From NCBI GenBank assembly GCA_963682175.1, contig OY821782.1, forward strand, positions 28,913,741 to 28,977,740: a DNA stretch of 64,000 nt, written 5' to 3'. Source of the DNA: Triglochin maritima. Taxonomy: Eukaryota; Streptophyta; Magnoliopsida; Alismatales; Juncaginaceae. Within the stretch, counting starts at the first letter, position 1. Every line of letters starts with the position of its first letter. This document shows positions 10,725 through 22,745 of this stretch, piece after piece. The notes below the pieces were generated by a model. The model worked only from the letters and a program-made list of their open reading frames with translations, did not search any database and was not told the origin of the DNA. Made by a program: the position numbers and the translations under genes.

Positions 10725-12215
10725 TGATTGATCGTTTTATATTTAACCGCAAGAAGGGAGAAAGATGTATTACACTAATCTAAACTACAAAGCTGAAATG
10801 AAATGCAAAGGAAATGAAGATAAGCAATAAAACTAAACCCCAAAGGGGGTAGAGAACAGATGTGAACATAAAGATGTGTGTGTGTGTGTGTGTTCAATTA
10901 AGCTCCTCACAACATGTAATGCATGAAATCATAAAACTACATCCAATCTTGCCTCTACATGAATTAAGATAAGACTACATCATTAAAACATACAAGACAA
11001 TGATTGGAATGAAGCTACATGAACTCAAGTATAAAGACTAGACCCTACTATGCCTCCACATGAATTAAGATGACTACATCATTAAAACATACAAGACATT
11101 AGCTAAGGAAAAGGCAACAAGAGTACATACACTACAAATTGTGTTTCCAACATTAACTTCATCCATATCCTAACCTTATCATTCCCCATAAAATAGGTCC
11201 ACTAATCAAAGCATAAGCTAAGCTTCATTCAAGAGCATTAGCATATCAAAGATAAGAGTGGAGACCCATTAGATGGTTATGGAAATCATATAAAGCTCAA
11301 GGGATAAAAATAACACACACTTAATACACTACATTATTATATCACATATTTCTCCACCCCCCAAATGGGGATGGAACTACTCACTACTCATTACACTAAC
11401 TAATTTAGCAAAGGAAAGCATAATACTGAAATGAAATTTATACTACTTAAGCAAGAAATATTAAAGAAGCATAAAACTAAACAAACAAACAAGCATGCAA
11501 AGGAAAGGAAAGGAAATTAAACTAAGAGAGAAACAACATCATTAAAAGAAAACTTATATTATTAACTCACTCAATTACAAGTAGCTCTTCCTCCACTAGA
11601 GTTTTGCTTCAAGGCTTCACTCTTAGTAGGGAAGATGGCCACCAAGAGGGAGATGGATACAATGGGAGGTGAAGAGTTCTATTTATAAGCATGGAAAAAG
11701 CTAATCCGGGACAATCCCCCGATGTGGGACTAAACAATTACCAAAAATAGCCTAAACACATGATAATACAAGTCCAGGAAGAATCTTGGCTGATTTGGGC
11801 TTAACCAGACCGCCAATTGGCGGTTCCAGACCGCCAATTGGCGGCCTATAAAGCCCAGATCCGGCTGGGTCTTCTGGTGGGCTTGCCTTGGTGTGTTTCT
11901 TGGTCTTGGATGCATCTAGCTGGTTTAGTGGAGCTCCGACCCGAATCGAATTGACAAAATACTCCTCATGATGGTGTGGAGTTTCCTGTTTTGCTCTTAG
12001 GTCCTTCTGTCTTACGATCAGGTCCTTCCCCCTTGCATCTTGGTCCCCAGTTCTCACAATTAGGTCCTTTTTTCCTGCTTTTGGGTCCTTTCATGGCTCT
12101 TCTCTTCAAACCTCTTTATTTCTGAAAACTAAACATAAAACTCGTCACGTAGCATTGCTTAGGTGTAAGATAATGGATATAAGGTACAAATATAAGCATG
12201 AAATGATGTCAATCA
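10725..12215 (-). repeat. Gy3 left LTR copy (1491 bp, 90-bp deletion)
   Basis: Near-identical to 21292-22872, with only a handful of differences seen by eye. It lacks about 90 bp just inside the left end: ACCGCAAG joins directly to AAGGGAG, and short AAG repeats at the two edges suggest slippage. The TATA box (minus) is at 11680-11687. GAGGT follows at 12216-12220 and Gy2 integrase resumes, so this copy carries its own right flank. Confidence 0.9.
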
Positions 12216-12816
12216 GAGGTGCATTCCTGACGATGAGATTAAGAGTGTCTTGTCCTTTTTCCATAAGGAGGCATGTGGTAGGCACTTCGGTGCCAAGAAA
12301 ACTGCTGCCAAAGTACTCCAATGCGGTTTTTGCTGGCCCACGTTGTTCCAAGACGCTTTTGCATTTTGCAAAGCATGCGATAGGTGCCAACGTGTGGGCC
12401 GCATTGGCAGACGTGATATGATGCCACTCAATCCTATCTTAGTGATCAACATCTTTGATGTTTGGGGAATTGACTTCATGGGTCCTTTCCCCGTGTCCCA
12501 TGGTCACACTTACAACCTTGTGGTGGTCGACTATGTGTCAAAGTGGGTTGAAGCAATCCCCATTCGCATTAACGATCGCAAGGTTGTGATCAAATTTCTT
12601 AAAGAACACATCTTTGCGAGGTTTGGGACACCTCGTTGTATCATAAGTGATCGGGGGACACACTTTGTGAACCGATCCCTTGAGGCAGTGCTGAGGAAAT
12701 ACTCCATCACGCACAAGTTGGCCACACCTTATCATCCTCAAACCTGTGGCGAGGTGGAAATTTCCAACCGTCAACTCAAGCAAATTCTTGAGAAAACGGT
12801 TAATTCTTGAGAAAAC
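12216..12816 (+). pseudogene. Duplicated Gy2 integrase fragment
   Basis: This repeats 22873-23461 almost base for base. It encodes the integrase zinc domain ([17 protein letters not shown], then [10 protein letters not shown]) and the first two catalytic aspartates ([11 protein letters not shown] and ISDRGTHF). It also has the [14 protein letters not shown] motif with the catalytic Glu, then breaks off after KTVN. The last bases repeat ATTCTTGAGAAAAC (12784-12797 and 12803-12816) before jumping into LTR sequence at 12817. It is not a gene in its own right but the passenger of a template-switch type duplication. Confidence 0.88.
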
Positions 12817-13067
12817 CTCATGATGGTGTGGAGTTTCCTGTTTTGCTCTTAGGTCCTTCTGTCTTACGATCAGGTCCTTCCCCCTTGCATCTTGGTCCCC
12901 AGTTCTCACAATTAGGTCCTTTTTTCCTGCTTTTGGGTCCTTTCATGGCTCTTCTCTTCAAACCTCTTTATTTCTGAAAACTAAACATAAAACTCGTCAC
13001 GTAGCATTGCTTAGGTGTAAGATATTGGATATAAGGTACAAATATAAGCATGAAATGATGTCAATCA
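12817..13067 (-). repeat. Residual Gy3 3' LTR (terminal 251 bp)
   Basis: It corresponds to the start (sense) of the LTR, 22625-22872, with about one difference (GATATTGG versus GATAATGG). It directly abuts the polypurine tract, so it is the original 3' LTR. The rest was replaced by the duplicated block on its left. Confidence 0.88.
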
Positions 13068-13085
13068 AATACCCCCACACCTAAG
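13068..13085 (-). promoter_or_regulatory. Gy3 polypurine tract
   Basis: The minus strand reads CTTAGGTGTGGGGGTATT directly before the 3' LTR start TGATTG. The same tract precedes the 3' LTRs of Gy2, Gy4 and Gy5. Plus-strand DNA synthesis would initiate here. Confidence 0.9.
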
Positions 13086-14616
13086 TTTTTGCTAGTCTCG
13101 AGCAAAACAAAGAAAGGAAAAAGCATACGAAAAAAACAAGAAATCCTAACTCACTTTCGTAGGAATCACGGTTGCACTTAGCATGTGCAACAAGCCGTTA
13201 AACCTCCTTGTTGCCAAGGAGGAGGAGTGGTGTCTCCTGAGGGTTTTCAGCGGATATACCCACAAAATCCGAACAAGATACATTAATCAATCTAGCTACA
13301 CGACTCGTTGGACTTATTTTGTCGATCATGGAATGCGGTAATACTACGGGTCGACTCTATATATGTAATCAGTCCACACACCTAACCTAATGAGTTATTC
13401 GTGAGAGTTAACTAAGGAATTAAGTGAAAGACATGGGCAACCTTAACTTCTGAATGTGAAACAAAGTGTAAAGTCCATTTTGGTTCTTATTTGACTCTTC
13501 TTTTCTTTTTTTTCTTTTTTTTTCTTTTTCTTTGGAGCATATATTGGTTGGTGTTTGATTCCCCCAGGGTCGGGTTTCGTGCATCATTGCCTATGAGGAC
13601 TTACACTATCACGTACACCTTCCCCCAAATCTCCACATAGGGCGATACCTACCACCCGTGTAACGGGAGTTCGGTCGGTGCATCCCAAGTCAGATGACTC
13701 GAAAGCACCAGGCACAAAGTCCCCTCAGACCTACTTTCCCGAGTGATAGGAGCCATGCGAGAAGAGAGAACACCACTTATTTATTCATTTATCTACATGG
13801 GAACCAAAACCCCTACACTTAAGTTTCACAAAAAGATATTAAGGGCCCTTGACTACAACAAACTTCCTAAATTAACAAACACTAATTATTTGACTCACTA
13901 GGTTCAGGGTGGACTTCTTTAAATGTTTGAGCACTGAAACCCACTGATTACTCACCCCCAAGGGAAAACTGGGGTGCATCCTAACGACTCGATAAATCCT
14001 AAAGCCACGTACTAGATATCCTAATGCATCAAGTTCAAGACAATTTTGGGAGCTTTCTTTTTACTTTGCCTCTCAACGGTTTTGCACATGCTAAACACAC
14101 GCAAAACCCACAAACATTTTCTTTCGCAAACACATGAAGATTTTGAAAGAAATGTGAAAATTTTGAAGCACTCGGCAAGCAAAAGAAGACAAGTCACCCA
14201 AGGATCATGGCAAGCAGATATATCGATATTAAATGCAGCACACTATCATGACCCTAACAATGCAAACAAAAGAAAACAAAATCAAAGGAAAAAGACTCGA
14301 CTATGTACACACGTAAAACACCCCCCCACACCTACTTCATGCATTGTCCTCAATGAATGTGAGCATGAAACTACATGGATGTATGCATGAAACAGAAGAG
14401 ATCTCACCAACGTGAAGTACAAAGGGAAGTGCAAGGTCATGTTGATGGACATAACCCGAATTCCCTCAAAAACCTGTGAGATGCTAAAGAAGGGATACAA
14501 ATACGTGAAAGAAATGGAGCCCAAATACACAAGGGTTGGGGCTCACAACAATCAATGCTCACTGAAGGAGTCTTTTTTTTTTTTATAACTATGTACAAAC
14601 ATGAAAGCTCAACCAC
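13086..14616 (-). other. Gy3 3' non-coding region with second polypurine tract
   Basis: About 1.5 kb between the pol stop and the polypurine tract, conserved in Gy2 and Gy5. It contains a duplicate tract (AAAACACCCCCCCACACC, 14315-14332 on the plus strand) and a GNRA hairpin at 13203-13222. There is also a TTTTGCT/AGCAAAA hairpin beside the real tract and a T run (14571-14584). A 249-bp frame at 14530-14282 is broken by 1-nt indels in Gy5, so I do not call it a gene. Confidence 0.8.
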
Positions 14617-15373
14617 TCATGTAGGAGCATGAATGATTGAGTGCGAGGGAGGTTCATGAAGGAACATGACCTCCTCGACTTCGGCTGGTGCCCCCTCCAA
14701 GTAGGGTTTGAGGCGTTGTCCATTAACTTTGAACACGTCCCCATTCCCTGGGTTCAAGATTTCAACCGCTCCATGAGGATAAACGGTTTGGACAATAAAC
14801 GGGCCAGACCAGCGACTGCGGAGCTTACCCGCAAACAGATGAAGCCGGGAATTGTAGAGCAACACCTTCTGCCCGGCCGTAAACACCTTTCGCATAATCA
14901 TGCGATCGTGAAACATCTTGGCTAGGGACTTATGAATTTTGGCATTCTCGTACGCATCATTGCGTAACTCTTCTAATTCCACAATGTCGAACTTACGTTG
15001 TACTCCTGCTTGATCAAGATCCATATTCAGGTTCTTGATCGCCCAGAAAGCACGATGCTCAAGTTCGATGGGTAGGTGGCAAGCCTTGCCGTACACTACC
15101 CGATAAGGGGACATACCCAAATTGGTCTTGTACGCGGTGCGGAAAGCCCACAATGCGTCATTCAATTTGGTAGACCAATCCTTCCTCGAGGAACTAACAG
15201 TCTTCTCAAGAATTTGCTTTAATTGACGGTTAGAGATTTCGACCTGCCCACTAGTTTGCGGATGGTATGGGGTCGTAAGCTTGTGGGTGATCGAATATTT
15301 CCTCATAAGCGTTTCAAAGGAGCGATTACAGAAGTGGGTACCCCTATCGCTGATTATGGTACGAGGAGTACCA
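14617..15373 (-). pseudogene. Gy3 integrase, C-terminal part (downstream of the stop)
   Basis: Same frame as the upstream ORF, beyond the TGA at 15376-15374. It opens [15 protein letters not shown] with the second catalytic Asp. The first ATG is at 15306, inside the core. It contains [19 protein letters not shown] with the catalytic Glu, then [20 protein letters not shown] and [13 protein letters not shown]. The C-terminal part has [20 protein letters not shown] and [14 protein letters not shown], typical of Athila-lineage integrase tails. It ends at 14617. It would be expressed only if the upstream stop were read through; on its own it lacks the zinc domain and first Asp. Confidence 0.88.
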
Positions 15374-18300
15374 AATCACGCAAAAATGTCCCTCAAGAAT
15401 TTGGTGACCACCTTGTTGTCATTGGTCTTTGTGGGTATAGCCTCAACCCACTTAGACACATAGTCAACGGCCACCAGAATGTAAACATTCCCGAAAGAGT
15501 TCGGGAAGGGACCCATGAAATCGATGCCCCACACATCGAAGATGTCGACAACAAGGACATTTTGCAAAGGCATCATGTCACGTCGACCAATCCTGCCAAG
15601 GCGCTGGCACCTATCACATTGCTTACAAAAGTCGTAAGCATCCTTGAAAAGAGAGGGCCAGTAGAATCCAGATTGGAGCACCTTGGCAGCAGTTTTCTTT
15701 GCTCCAAAGTGTCCTCCACATGCCTTGGAATGGCAGAAATGGAGCACACTTTGGAACTCGGTATCTGGGACGCACCGCCTGAAAATTTGGTCAGAGCAGT
15801 ATTTGAATAGGTAGGGGTCGTCCCAGTGAAAGAATCTGACATACGATCTAAATTTGGATTGGTCAGATTTTGACCAACCCACAGGAAATTGCTCGGTCAC
15901 GAGGTAGTTCACGATGTCGGCAAACCAAGGGTTATCTTCGATCATGAACAACTGCTCGTCAGGAAATTTGTCGTCAATGATTTGGTCCTGTAGGTTGGTC
16001 GTCTCTAGACGAGACAAGTGGTCAGCTACAACGTTTTCACACCCTTTTTTGTCCCGAATCTCGAGATCGAATTCTTGTAACAACAAGATCCATCTCAAGA
16101 GTCGGGATTTTGCATCTTTCTTCGCCATGAGGTGCTTGATGGCTGTGTGATCAGAATAGATAATCACGTGGGAGCCAATCAAGTACGACCGGAATTTCTC
16201 CAAAGCAAATATGATCGCTAAGAATTCCTTCTCGGTCACAGTGTAGTTCAATTGGGCATCATTGAGTGTTCTACTGGCATAGTAGATCACATGAGGCAAT
16301 TTGTCCAATCGTTGCCCAAGCACTGCTCCCACAGCGAAGTCAGATGCATCACACATTAACTCAAAGGGTTCAGTCCACACCGGTGCCTTAATAATGGGAG
16401 CTGAAGTCAACTCTTTCTTCAAGGTCAAAAAGGCATGGTGGCAATCCGGTGTGAACTCAAAAATGGCATCCTTAGCCAACAAGGCGGTGAGAGGTCGAGC
16501 GATTTTGCTAAAGTCCCGAATGAACCGCCGATAGAATCCAGCATGCCCCAAAAAGGCGCGGATATCCTTCACATTACGTGGCGGTGGGAGATTAGCAATG
16601 ATACCCACTTTGGCGGGATCGACCTCAATTCCCCTACTTGAGACCACATGTCCAAGTACAATCCCTCGCTTCACCATGAAGTGACATTTCTCCCAATTGA
16701 GAGCGAGGTTCTTCTCACGGCATCGCTTGAGGACAAGGCTCAAGTGATGAAGGCACTCATCAAAGGAAGCGCCAAATATGGAAAAGTCATCCATGAAGAT
16801 CTCAAGGAAACGCTCAACCATATCGGAGAAGATGCTGATCATACACCTCTGAAACGTTGCCGGCGCATTGCATAACCCAAAGGGCATGCGACGGTAGGCA
16901 AACGTGCCAAAGGGACAAGTGAATGTGGTTTTCTCTTGGTCCTCGGGGGCGATGGGAATTTGGTTGTAACCGGAGTATCCATCAAGAAAACAATAGTACT
17001 CATGTCCGGCCAACCTTTCCAACATCTGATCAATGAATGGCAACGGGAAATGATCTTTCCGCGTTGCCGCATTGAGCTTGCGATAATCAACGCAAACTCG
17101 CCAGCCAGTTTGCAGGCGTGTCGGGATAAGCTCATTATGCTCATTCTCCACAACCGTCACGCCTGACTTCTTGGGAACCACATGGACAGGACTCACCCAC
17201 GAACTATCAGAGATAGGATAGATTATGCCATGATCCAAGCACTTAAGAACCTCCTTTCGGACGGCTTCTTTCAGTACAGGATTCAATCTCCGTTGTGGGT
17301 CCCTGCGGGGCCTAGAATCCTCTTCCATGTGGATCCGATGCTGAACAATACCAGGGCTAATTCCCTTGATATCCTTCAAGGACCACCCGATCGCCTCTTT
17401 GTTTTCAAAGAGTACTCTTTTGAGGGCAACCTCTTGATCTTTTTCAAGATCAGAAGCAATAATGAGTGGCAAGGTCTCATTATCCCCTAAAAAGATGTAC
17501 TTTAGGTTATTGGGGAGCGGTTTAAGCTCGACCAGAGGTGGGTCCTTGTCGGATTCAGAGTTAATTTCAAGTGGCTCAAGGGCCACGGGGTAAGAGGAGC
17601 AAGCACCCAGATGTGCCTCCTCGTCCAGAGATATGCTGGCGGATTCCTCAAGATCCTCTTCACTCGCAACCTGATCATTAGGCACCTCAATAATATGTCG
17701 ATGTGAGTCGAACATGCCTAATGAATCGGGCTCATCCGTGTCCTGGATGAAATTGGCTCCGACTGAGTCGTCGAAAAGCCCAGGTTGCTTACCAAGAGTG
17801 AAGATGTTGAAATCCGCCGTGAGGTTTCCAAAAGACAACCTCATCAAGCCATTGCGACAATTGATCAAGGCATTAGATGTCGCAAGAAATGGCCTCCCAA
17901 GGATTACAGGAATTTGTCCTTGTGGGTTGGACACGGGTTCAGTATCCAAGATGATGAAATCAACTGGAAATACGAACTCCCCCACTTTGATAAGGACATC
18001 CTCCACACTCCCTCGTGGGATTTTGACAGATCTATCAGCCAACTGGAGGGTTGTCCTCGTTGGTTTAAGATCGCCTATCCCAAGGTTGACATAGACTGAG
18101 TAAGGCAGGAGATTCACAGATGCCCCCAAATCCAATAGAGCTTGAGAGATGGTCACATTCCCAATCATGCAAGAGACAGTTGGACAACCAGGGTCCTTGT
18201 ACTTGACAGTCATGGGTTGTGTCAATATGGAGCTCACATTGGCGGCCAAGAAGGCCTTCTTGGGCACATTTGTTTTTCTCTTGGTGGTGCAAAGGTCTTT

Positions 18301-20214
18301 GAGGAACTTGGCATACGGTGGCATTTGTTGAACAACGTCCAACAACGGGATGTTCACCTTTACTTGCCTAAGTACCTCAACGATCTTATCCCAATGCTCA
18401 TCACGTTTTTTAGTCAACCGATGAGGGAATGGTGCCTTGGGGACATAGTAATCACGAGGAGGAATCTCAGAATTAGGTTCCTTGACAGGCTCAAGACTCT
18501 CCTCGGAAGACTTGCCAACAGGGTTGGCTTCCGGCATGTTCACATTGTTGTCAACGACCCTTCCCGATCTCAAGGTATGAATAACATTAGCATGTTGGGA
18601 AGGGTCACTTTCAACATTGTGTACATTCTGCCTGGTATTAGCAGGCTGACCCCTGGGATTTACCACAGGTTGACTCGGGAACTGACCCTTCTCGCGTTCA
18701 TGGAATTGATGAGCCAATTGGCTAACTTGCATTTCCAAAGCCTTGACTGTACTTTGCATGCTCTGCATGAATGCTTGAAGGGTCAGATCACTAGAAGGGT
18801 CCTTGGGGTCAACCCGCTGAGGTGGTGGAGTCTGGTTAGAATAACCCGACGAAGAGGCCTGACCAGGTTGGTAATTTTGGTGCTGAGACCTTTGATGTGG
18901 GGGTTGGTAGGTCGCCGATGGGCGTGGAGGTTGATAAGGTGGAGGTTGAGGTTGAGCGTGCGAGCTCTGACCGTGTCCTCCACTAGACCCCCAAGAGAAG
19001 TTAGGATGGTTACGCCATCCCGGGTTATAGGAATGACTGTACGGGTCGTTTCGGGGCCTTTGATGATACATCGCATTTGCATGCTCAGTATCTCTTGGAG
19101 CGTAAGCGCACTCCAAGTCATCATGTCCCGACAGTCCACACCTAGTACACCCGGGAGTAGCGACCTGAGCTACAGGAGCTCGGTCCATCTCCAAACTCTC
19201 TATCCTACGCATGAGAGCAGCCATTTTCGCCTCAGACGCGATAGTCGACTCAACATGATATGATCCAGCTCGACCAGAAGACCTGGCGGCTGGTGGCTCT
19301 CTCATGGTGTCCCACTCGAAGGTGCGCTCAGCCATGGATTCAAAAGTGTCCCATGCCTCCTCGATGGGTTTCATTTGGAAGTCACCCTGACACATCGACT
19401 CCAACAATGTGCGGGTGTTGTAGTTGATGCCCTCATAAACAATCTGGCACAGCTGCCATAGCTCAAGTCCATGATGAGGGCATTGCTGGAGAAGGTCCTT
19501 GAACCTCTCAAAGAAACCATGAAAAGATTCGGTCTCGGTCTGATACATTTGATGTATCTGGTGCCGTATCTGTTGAGTTTTCCTTTGAGGGAAAAATCTC
19601 TTCAGAAAGACGGTCACAAAGTCATCCCAAGACCGAATCGAGCTCGCCGGGAGGCTATACATCCATTTCTTCGCATTATCCTTCAATGCGAACGAAATCA
19701 TCCTCAACCGGACAGAATCCTCGTCAAGCTGTTGAAGCTTGAACATGGAGCATACTTCCTCGAATTCGCATATAAAAATATACGGATCCTCCTTATTGGC
19801 AGTAAAGGTTGGAAGCATGCTCACATACTGAGGTTTCAGCTCATAGTTGTTCCCGCGAGCAGGGGGAACAACTATGCAAGAAGGTGGCGCGGCCCGAACA
19901 GGATGGGTCCGCTCCCACAACGTCATCGGCCTATCCTGTCGAGCTAAAGGTGGTGGTGCACCTAGAACTCGATCCTGACCGAATCTCCCTTCCTCTCGAG
20001 TCAGAGGAGGAGGAGAAGGAGGTCTACGTGGTGGTGGGAATGGACCGAGGTAGTCCATGTATGGAACCCGGTCCCCTTCGCCACCACGAGACGACTCGGC
20101 CTCTTGCTCCAAAGGAGCACGAGGCGGAGATGGTCGATCACCAAGATCTTCCATCTCAGAAGTATGCACTCTCTCGAGCCGAGCGCTCTCACCAAAACGA
20201 GCCCAACCTCGCAT
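15374..20214 (-). CDS. gag-pol: Gy3 gag-protease-RT-RNase H-integrase polyprotein (1612 aa to a premature stop)
   Basis: One open frame from the ATG at 20214. Gag (Retrotrans_gag) spans about residues 125-300 ([11 protein letters not shown] to MCQGDF). The CCHC knuckle is at 356-369 ([14 protein letters not shown]). Protease has [12 protein letters not shown] near 694, the DLGAS form usual in this lineage. RT covers about 1035-1215 with FMDDF near 1140. RNase H covers about 1285-1400 (MCDASD, TEKEF, YSDH). The integrase zinc domain is about 1495-1537 and the first catalytic Asp lies in DVWGIDFMG near 1565. The frame ends after RDIFA, at a TGA where a related copy has a codon for Arg, which fits a CGA to TGA change. 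This is the most complete retrotransposon frame in the window; a working copy would need the whole integrase. Confidence 0.93.
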
Positions 20215-21267
20215 AAAATGCTCGACTCGACTATAAACCTACACACAACAGAAGGTGTACTAGAGGAGGAGACTAAACGTAGAGAATAGATGAGGAGAGG
20301 ACTCAGATGAGGAGGGAAGAATTCCTAGAGCTAGCGTGGGTAGTGGGGTCAGGAAGAAGCCTAACTAGCAAGCACGACTCAAACAAAGTAAGGCAATGGG
20401 TCCTTAAGCTAGACGACGCCTAACTTCGAGGTCACTAGCCTCGACACGTCTCACCTCCCTACAACGAGGACCACAATGCCCAGCAAGTGATACCAGATCC
20501 GGAGATCCAGTACCTCCTACTATCGACAAGGTAGGCAACGCCGATCAGGTCATGACGGTCTCAACTAGATTACTCTCCTAGTGCGCCCGCAATCCTAGGG
20601 CCAATGTCTACTTGCTTTTAGTTAAGGCTTTATTAAGAGTGATTTTTGGGGCCAAGGAAAGGGTGATGAAATCCCCCACCTTATCTTTTATGGGACAGCC
20701 CCTCCTTAGTAGCGATTTGATCCTAGATCTAGCAATCAATCGCTCCAATCAAACGTTCTCTCACTCTTGTCCCGATGCACCTTACTAACTAATGCATGAA
20801 CGAAACATGCATGAATGAGGGATGTGGGTGCACGTACCTCACGCCAGCAATCAACGACAAAATGTAAAGCAAAGAAAAGACAAATGCATGCAAGGTCTAC
20901 CAATGGTGCATGACCTAGATGGCAAGAAGTCTAATCTTTTGCTTTGAGTTTTATGGTCCAAGTTGATTAAAGGGGGAGTGATTAATGATCTGGGAGCAAA
21001 TAAGAAGTCACAGCATGCAAAATTGGGCTCCCAGATAACACAAATTACAACACAAAAGACCACAAAAAAATTGGAAGACAGAATCCCTTACCAGGCCGCC
21101 AATTGGCGGTTCCAAACCGCTGATTGGCGGTCTGTTGTTGAATTTGCTTCCTCAAACTTCTCCAGTGGCCTCCCCGTGATCAGAGTGTTCCCTGAAACTA
21201 AGAAAAACTGAAAACGAAAAATTAAAAACCCCTCGAATCGTCCAAACCAAGGTCTGGACAGAGCACC
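20215..21267 (-). other. Gy3 untranslated leader
   Basis: About 1.05 kb between primer site and gag ATG, parallel to the Gy5 leader (48286-49336). It carries two palindromes (21094-21132), starting about 135 nt from the primer site. There are no introns or ORFs I can support; short frames here are not conserved between copies. Confidence 0.82.
21094..21132. repeat. Gy3 leader palindrome pair
   Basis: CCGCCAATTGGCGG at 21096-21109 is a perfect 14-bp palindrome. ACCGC, TGATTG, GCGGT at 21116-21131 is its second copy. The pair lies 135 nt from the primer site. Confidence 0.9.
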
Positions 21268-21285
21268 TCCCCGGCAACGGCGCCA
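21268..21285 (-). promoter_or_regulatory. Gy3 primer-binding site, tRNA-Asp type
   Basis: Perfect 18-nt complement to the tRNA-Asp 3' end on the minus strand, 6 nt from the LTR end. Confidence 0.94.
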
Positions 21286-22465
21286 AAAACTTGATTGATC
21301 GTTTTATATTTAACCGCAAGTGCACGGCCGCGTTGAAGCGGTGGCAAATACGGGTCGTCCACTGGGAGGTGTGTCGACACTTGGTTTATTCGAAGGCGAG
21401 AGGTAAAAAGAAGGGAGAAAGATGTATTACACTAATCTAAACTACAAAGCTGAAATGAAATGCAAAGGAAATGAAGATAAGCAATAAAACTAAACCCCAA
21501 AGGGGGTAGAGAACAGATGTGAACATAAAGATGTGTGTGTGTGTGTGTGTTCAATTAAGCTCCTCACAACATGTAATGCATGAAATCATAAAACTACATC
21601 CAATCTTGCCTCTACATGAATTAAGATAAGACTACATCATTAAAACATACAAGACAATGATTGGAATGAAGCTACATGAACTCAAGTATAAAGACTAGAC
21701 CCTACTATGCCTCCACATGAATTAAAATGACTACATCATTAAAACATACAAGACATTAGCTAAGGAAAAGGCAACAAGAGTACATACACTACAAATTGTG
21801 TTTCCAACATTAACTTCATCCATATCCTAACCTTATCATTCCCCATAAAATAGGTCCACTAATCAAAGCATAAGCTAAGCTTCATTCAAGAGCATTAGCA
21901 TATCAAAGATAAGAGTGGAGACCCATTAGATGGTTATGGAAATCATATAAAGCTCAAGGGATAAAAATAACACACACTTAATACACTACATTATTATATC
22001 ACATATTTCTCCACCCCCCAAATGGGGATGGAACTACTCACTACTCATTACACTAACTAATTTAGCAAAGGAAAGCATAATACTGAAATGAAATTTATAC
22101 TACTTAAGCAAGAAATATTAAAGAAGCATAAAACTAAACAAACAAACAAGCATGCAAAGGAAAGGAAAGGAAATTAAACTAAGAGAGAAACAACATCATT
22201 AAAAGAAAACTTATATTATTAACTAACTCAATTACAAGTAGCTCTTCCTCCACTAGAGTTTTGCTTCAAGGCTTCACTCTTAGTAGGGAAGATGGCCACC
22301 AAGAGGGAGATGGATACAATAGGAGGTGAAGAGTTCTATTTATAAGCATGGAAAAAGCTAATCCGGGACAATCCCCCGATGTGGGACTAAACCAATACCA
22401 AAAATAGCCTAAACACATGATAATACAAGTCCAGGAAGAATCTTGGCTGATTTGGGCTTAACCAG

Positions 22466-22504
22466 ACCGCCAATTGGCGGTTCCAGGCCGCCAATTGGCG
22501 GCCT
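22466..22504. repeat. Gy3 LTR palindrome pair
   Basis: ACCGCCAATTGGCGGT (22466-22481) and AGGCCGCCAATTGGCGGCCT (22485-22504) are both perfect palindromes. They match the leader palindromes of the same element. Confidence 0.92.
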
Positions 22505-22656
22505 ATAAAGCCCAGATCCGGCTGGGTCTTCTGGTGGGCTTGCCTTGGTGTGTTTCTTGGTCTTGGATGCATCTAGCTGGTTTAGTGGAGCTCCGACCCG
22601 AATCGAATTGACAAAATACTCCTCATGATGGTGTGGAGTTTCCTGTTTTGCTCTTA

Positions 22657-22745
22657 GGTCCTTCTGTCTTACGATCAGGTCCTTCCCCCTTGCATCTTGG
22701 TCCCCAGTTCTCACAATTAGGTCCTTTTTTCCTGCTTTTGGGTCC
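22657..22745 (-). repeat. Gy3 U3 21-bp phased GGACC array
   Basis: GGTCC (plus strand) starts at 22657, 22678, 22699, 22720 and 22741: four intervals of exactly 21 bp. The duplicated LTR carries the same array starting at 12000. Confidence 0.9.

Noticed and set aside
12155..12421. Frames of about 60-90 codons on both strands over the integrase duplicate
   Set aside because: Shadows of the integrase reading in other frames; the same shadows recur at 22812-23136.
14282..14530. 82-codon minus-strand frame, hydrophobic, after Gy3 pol (Env-like?)
   Set aside because: Frame is broken by 1-nt indels in Gy5, where nucleotide identity is high, so it is not under protein selection.
18142..19263. 373-codon plus-strand frame
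   Set aside because: Antisense of the Gy3 gag-protease region, with no recognisable domain of its own; produced by the open frame on the other strand.
22657..22745. 21-nt spacing read as phased small-RNA production
   Set aside because: Spacing of a DNA motif is not evidence of Dicer phasing; only small-RNA data could show it.
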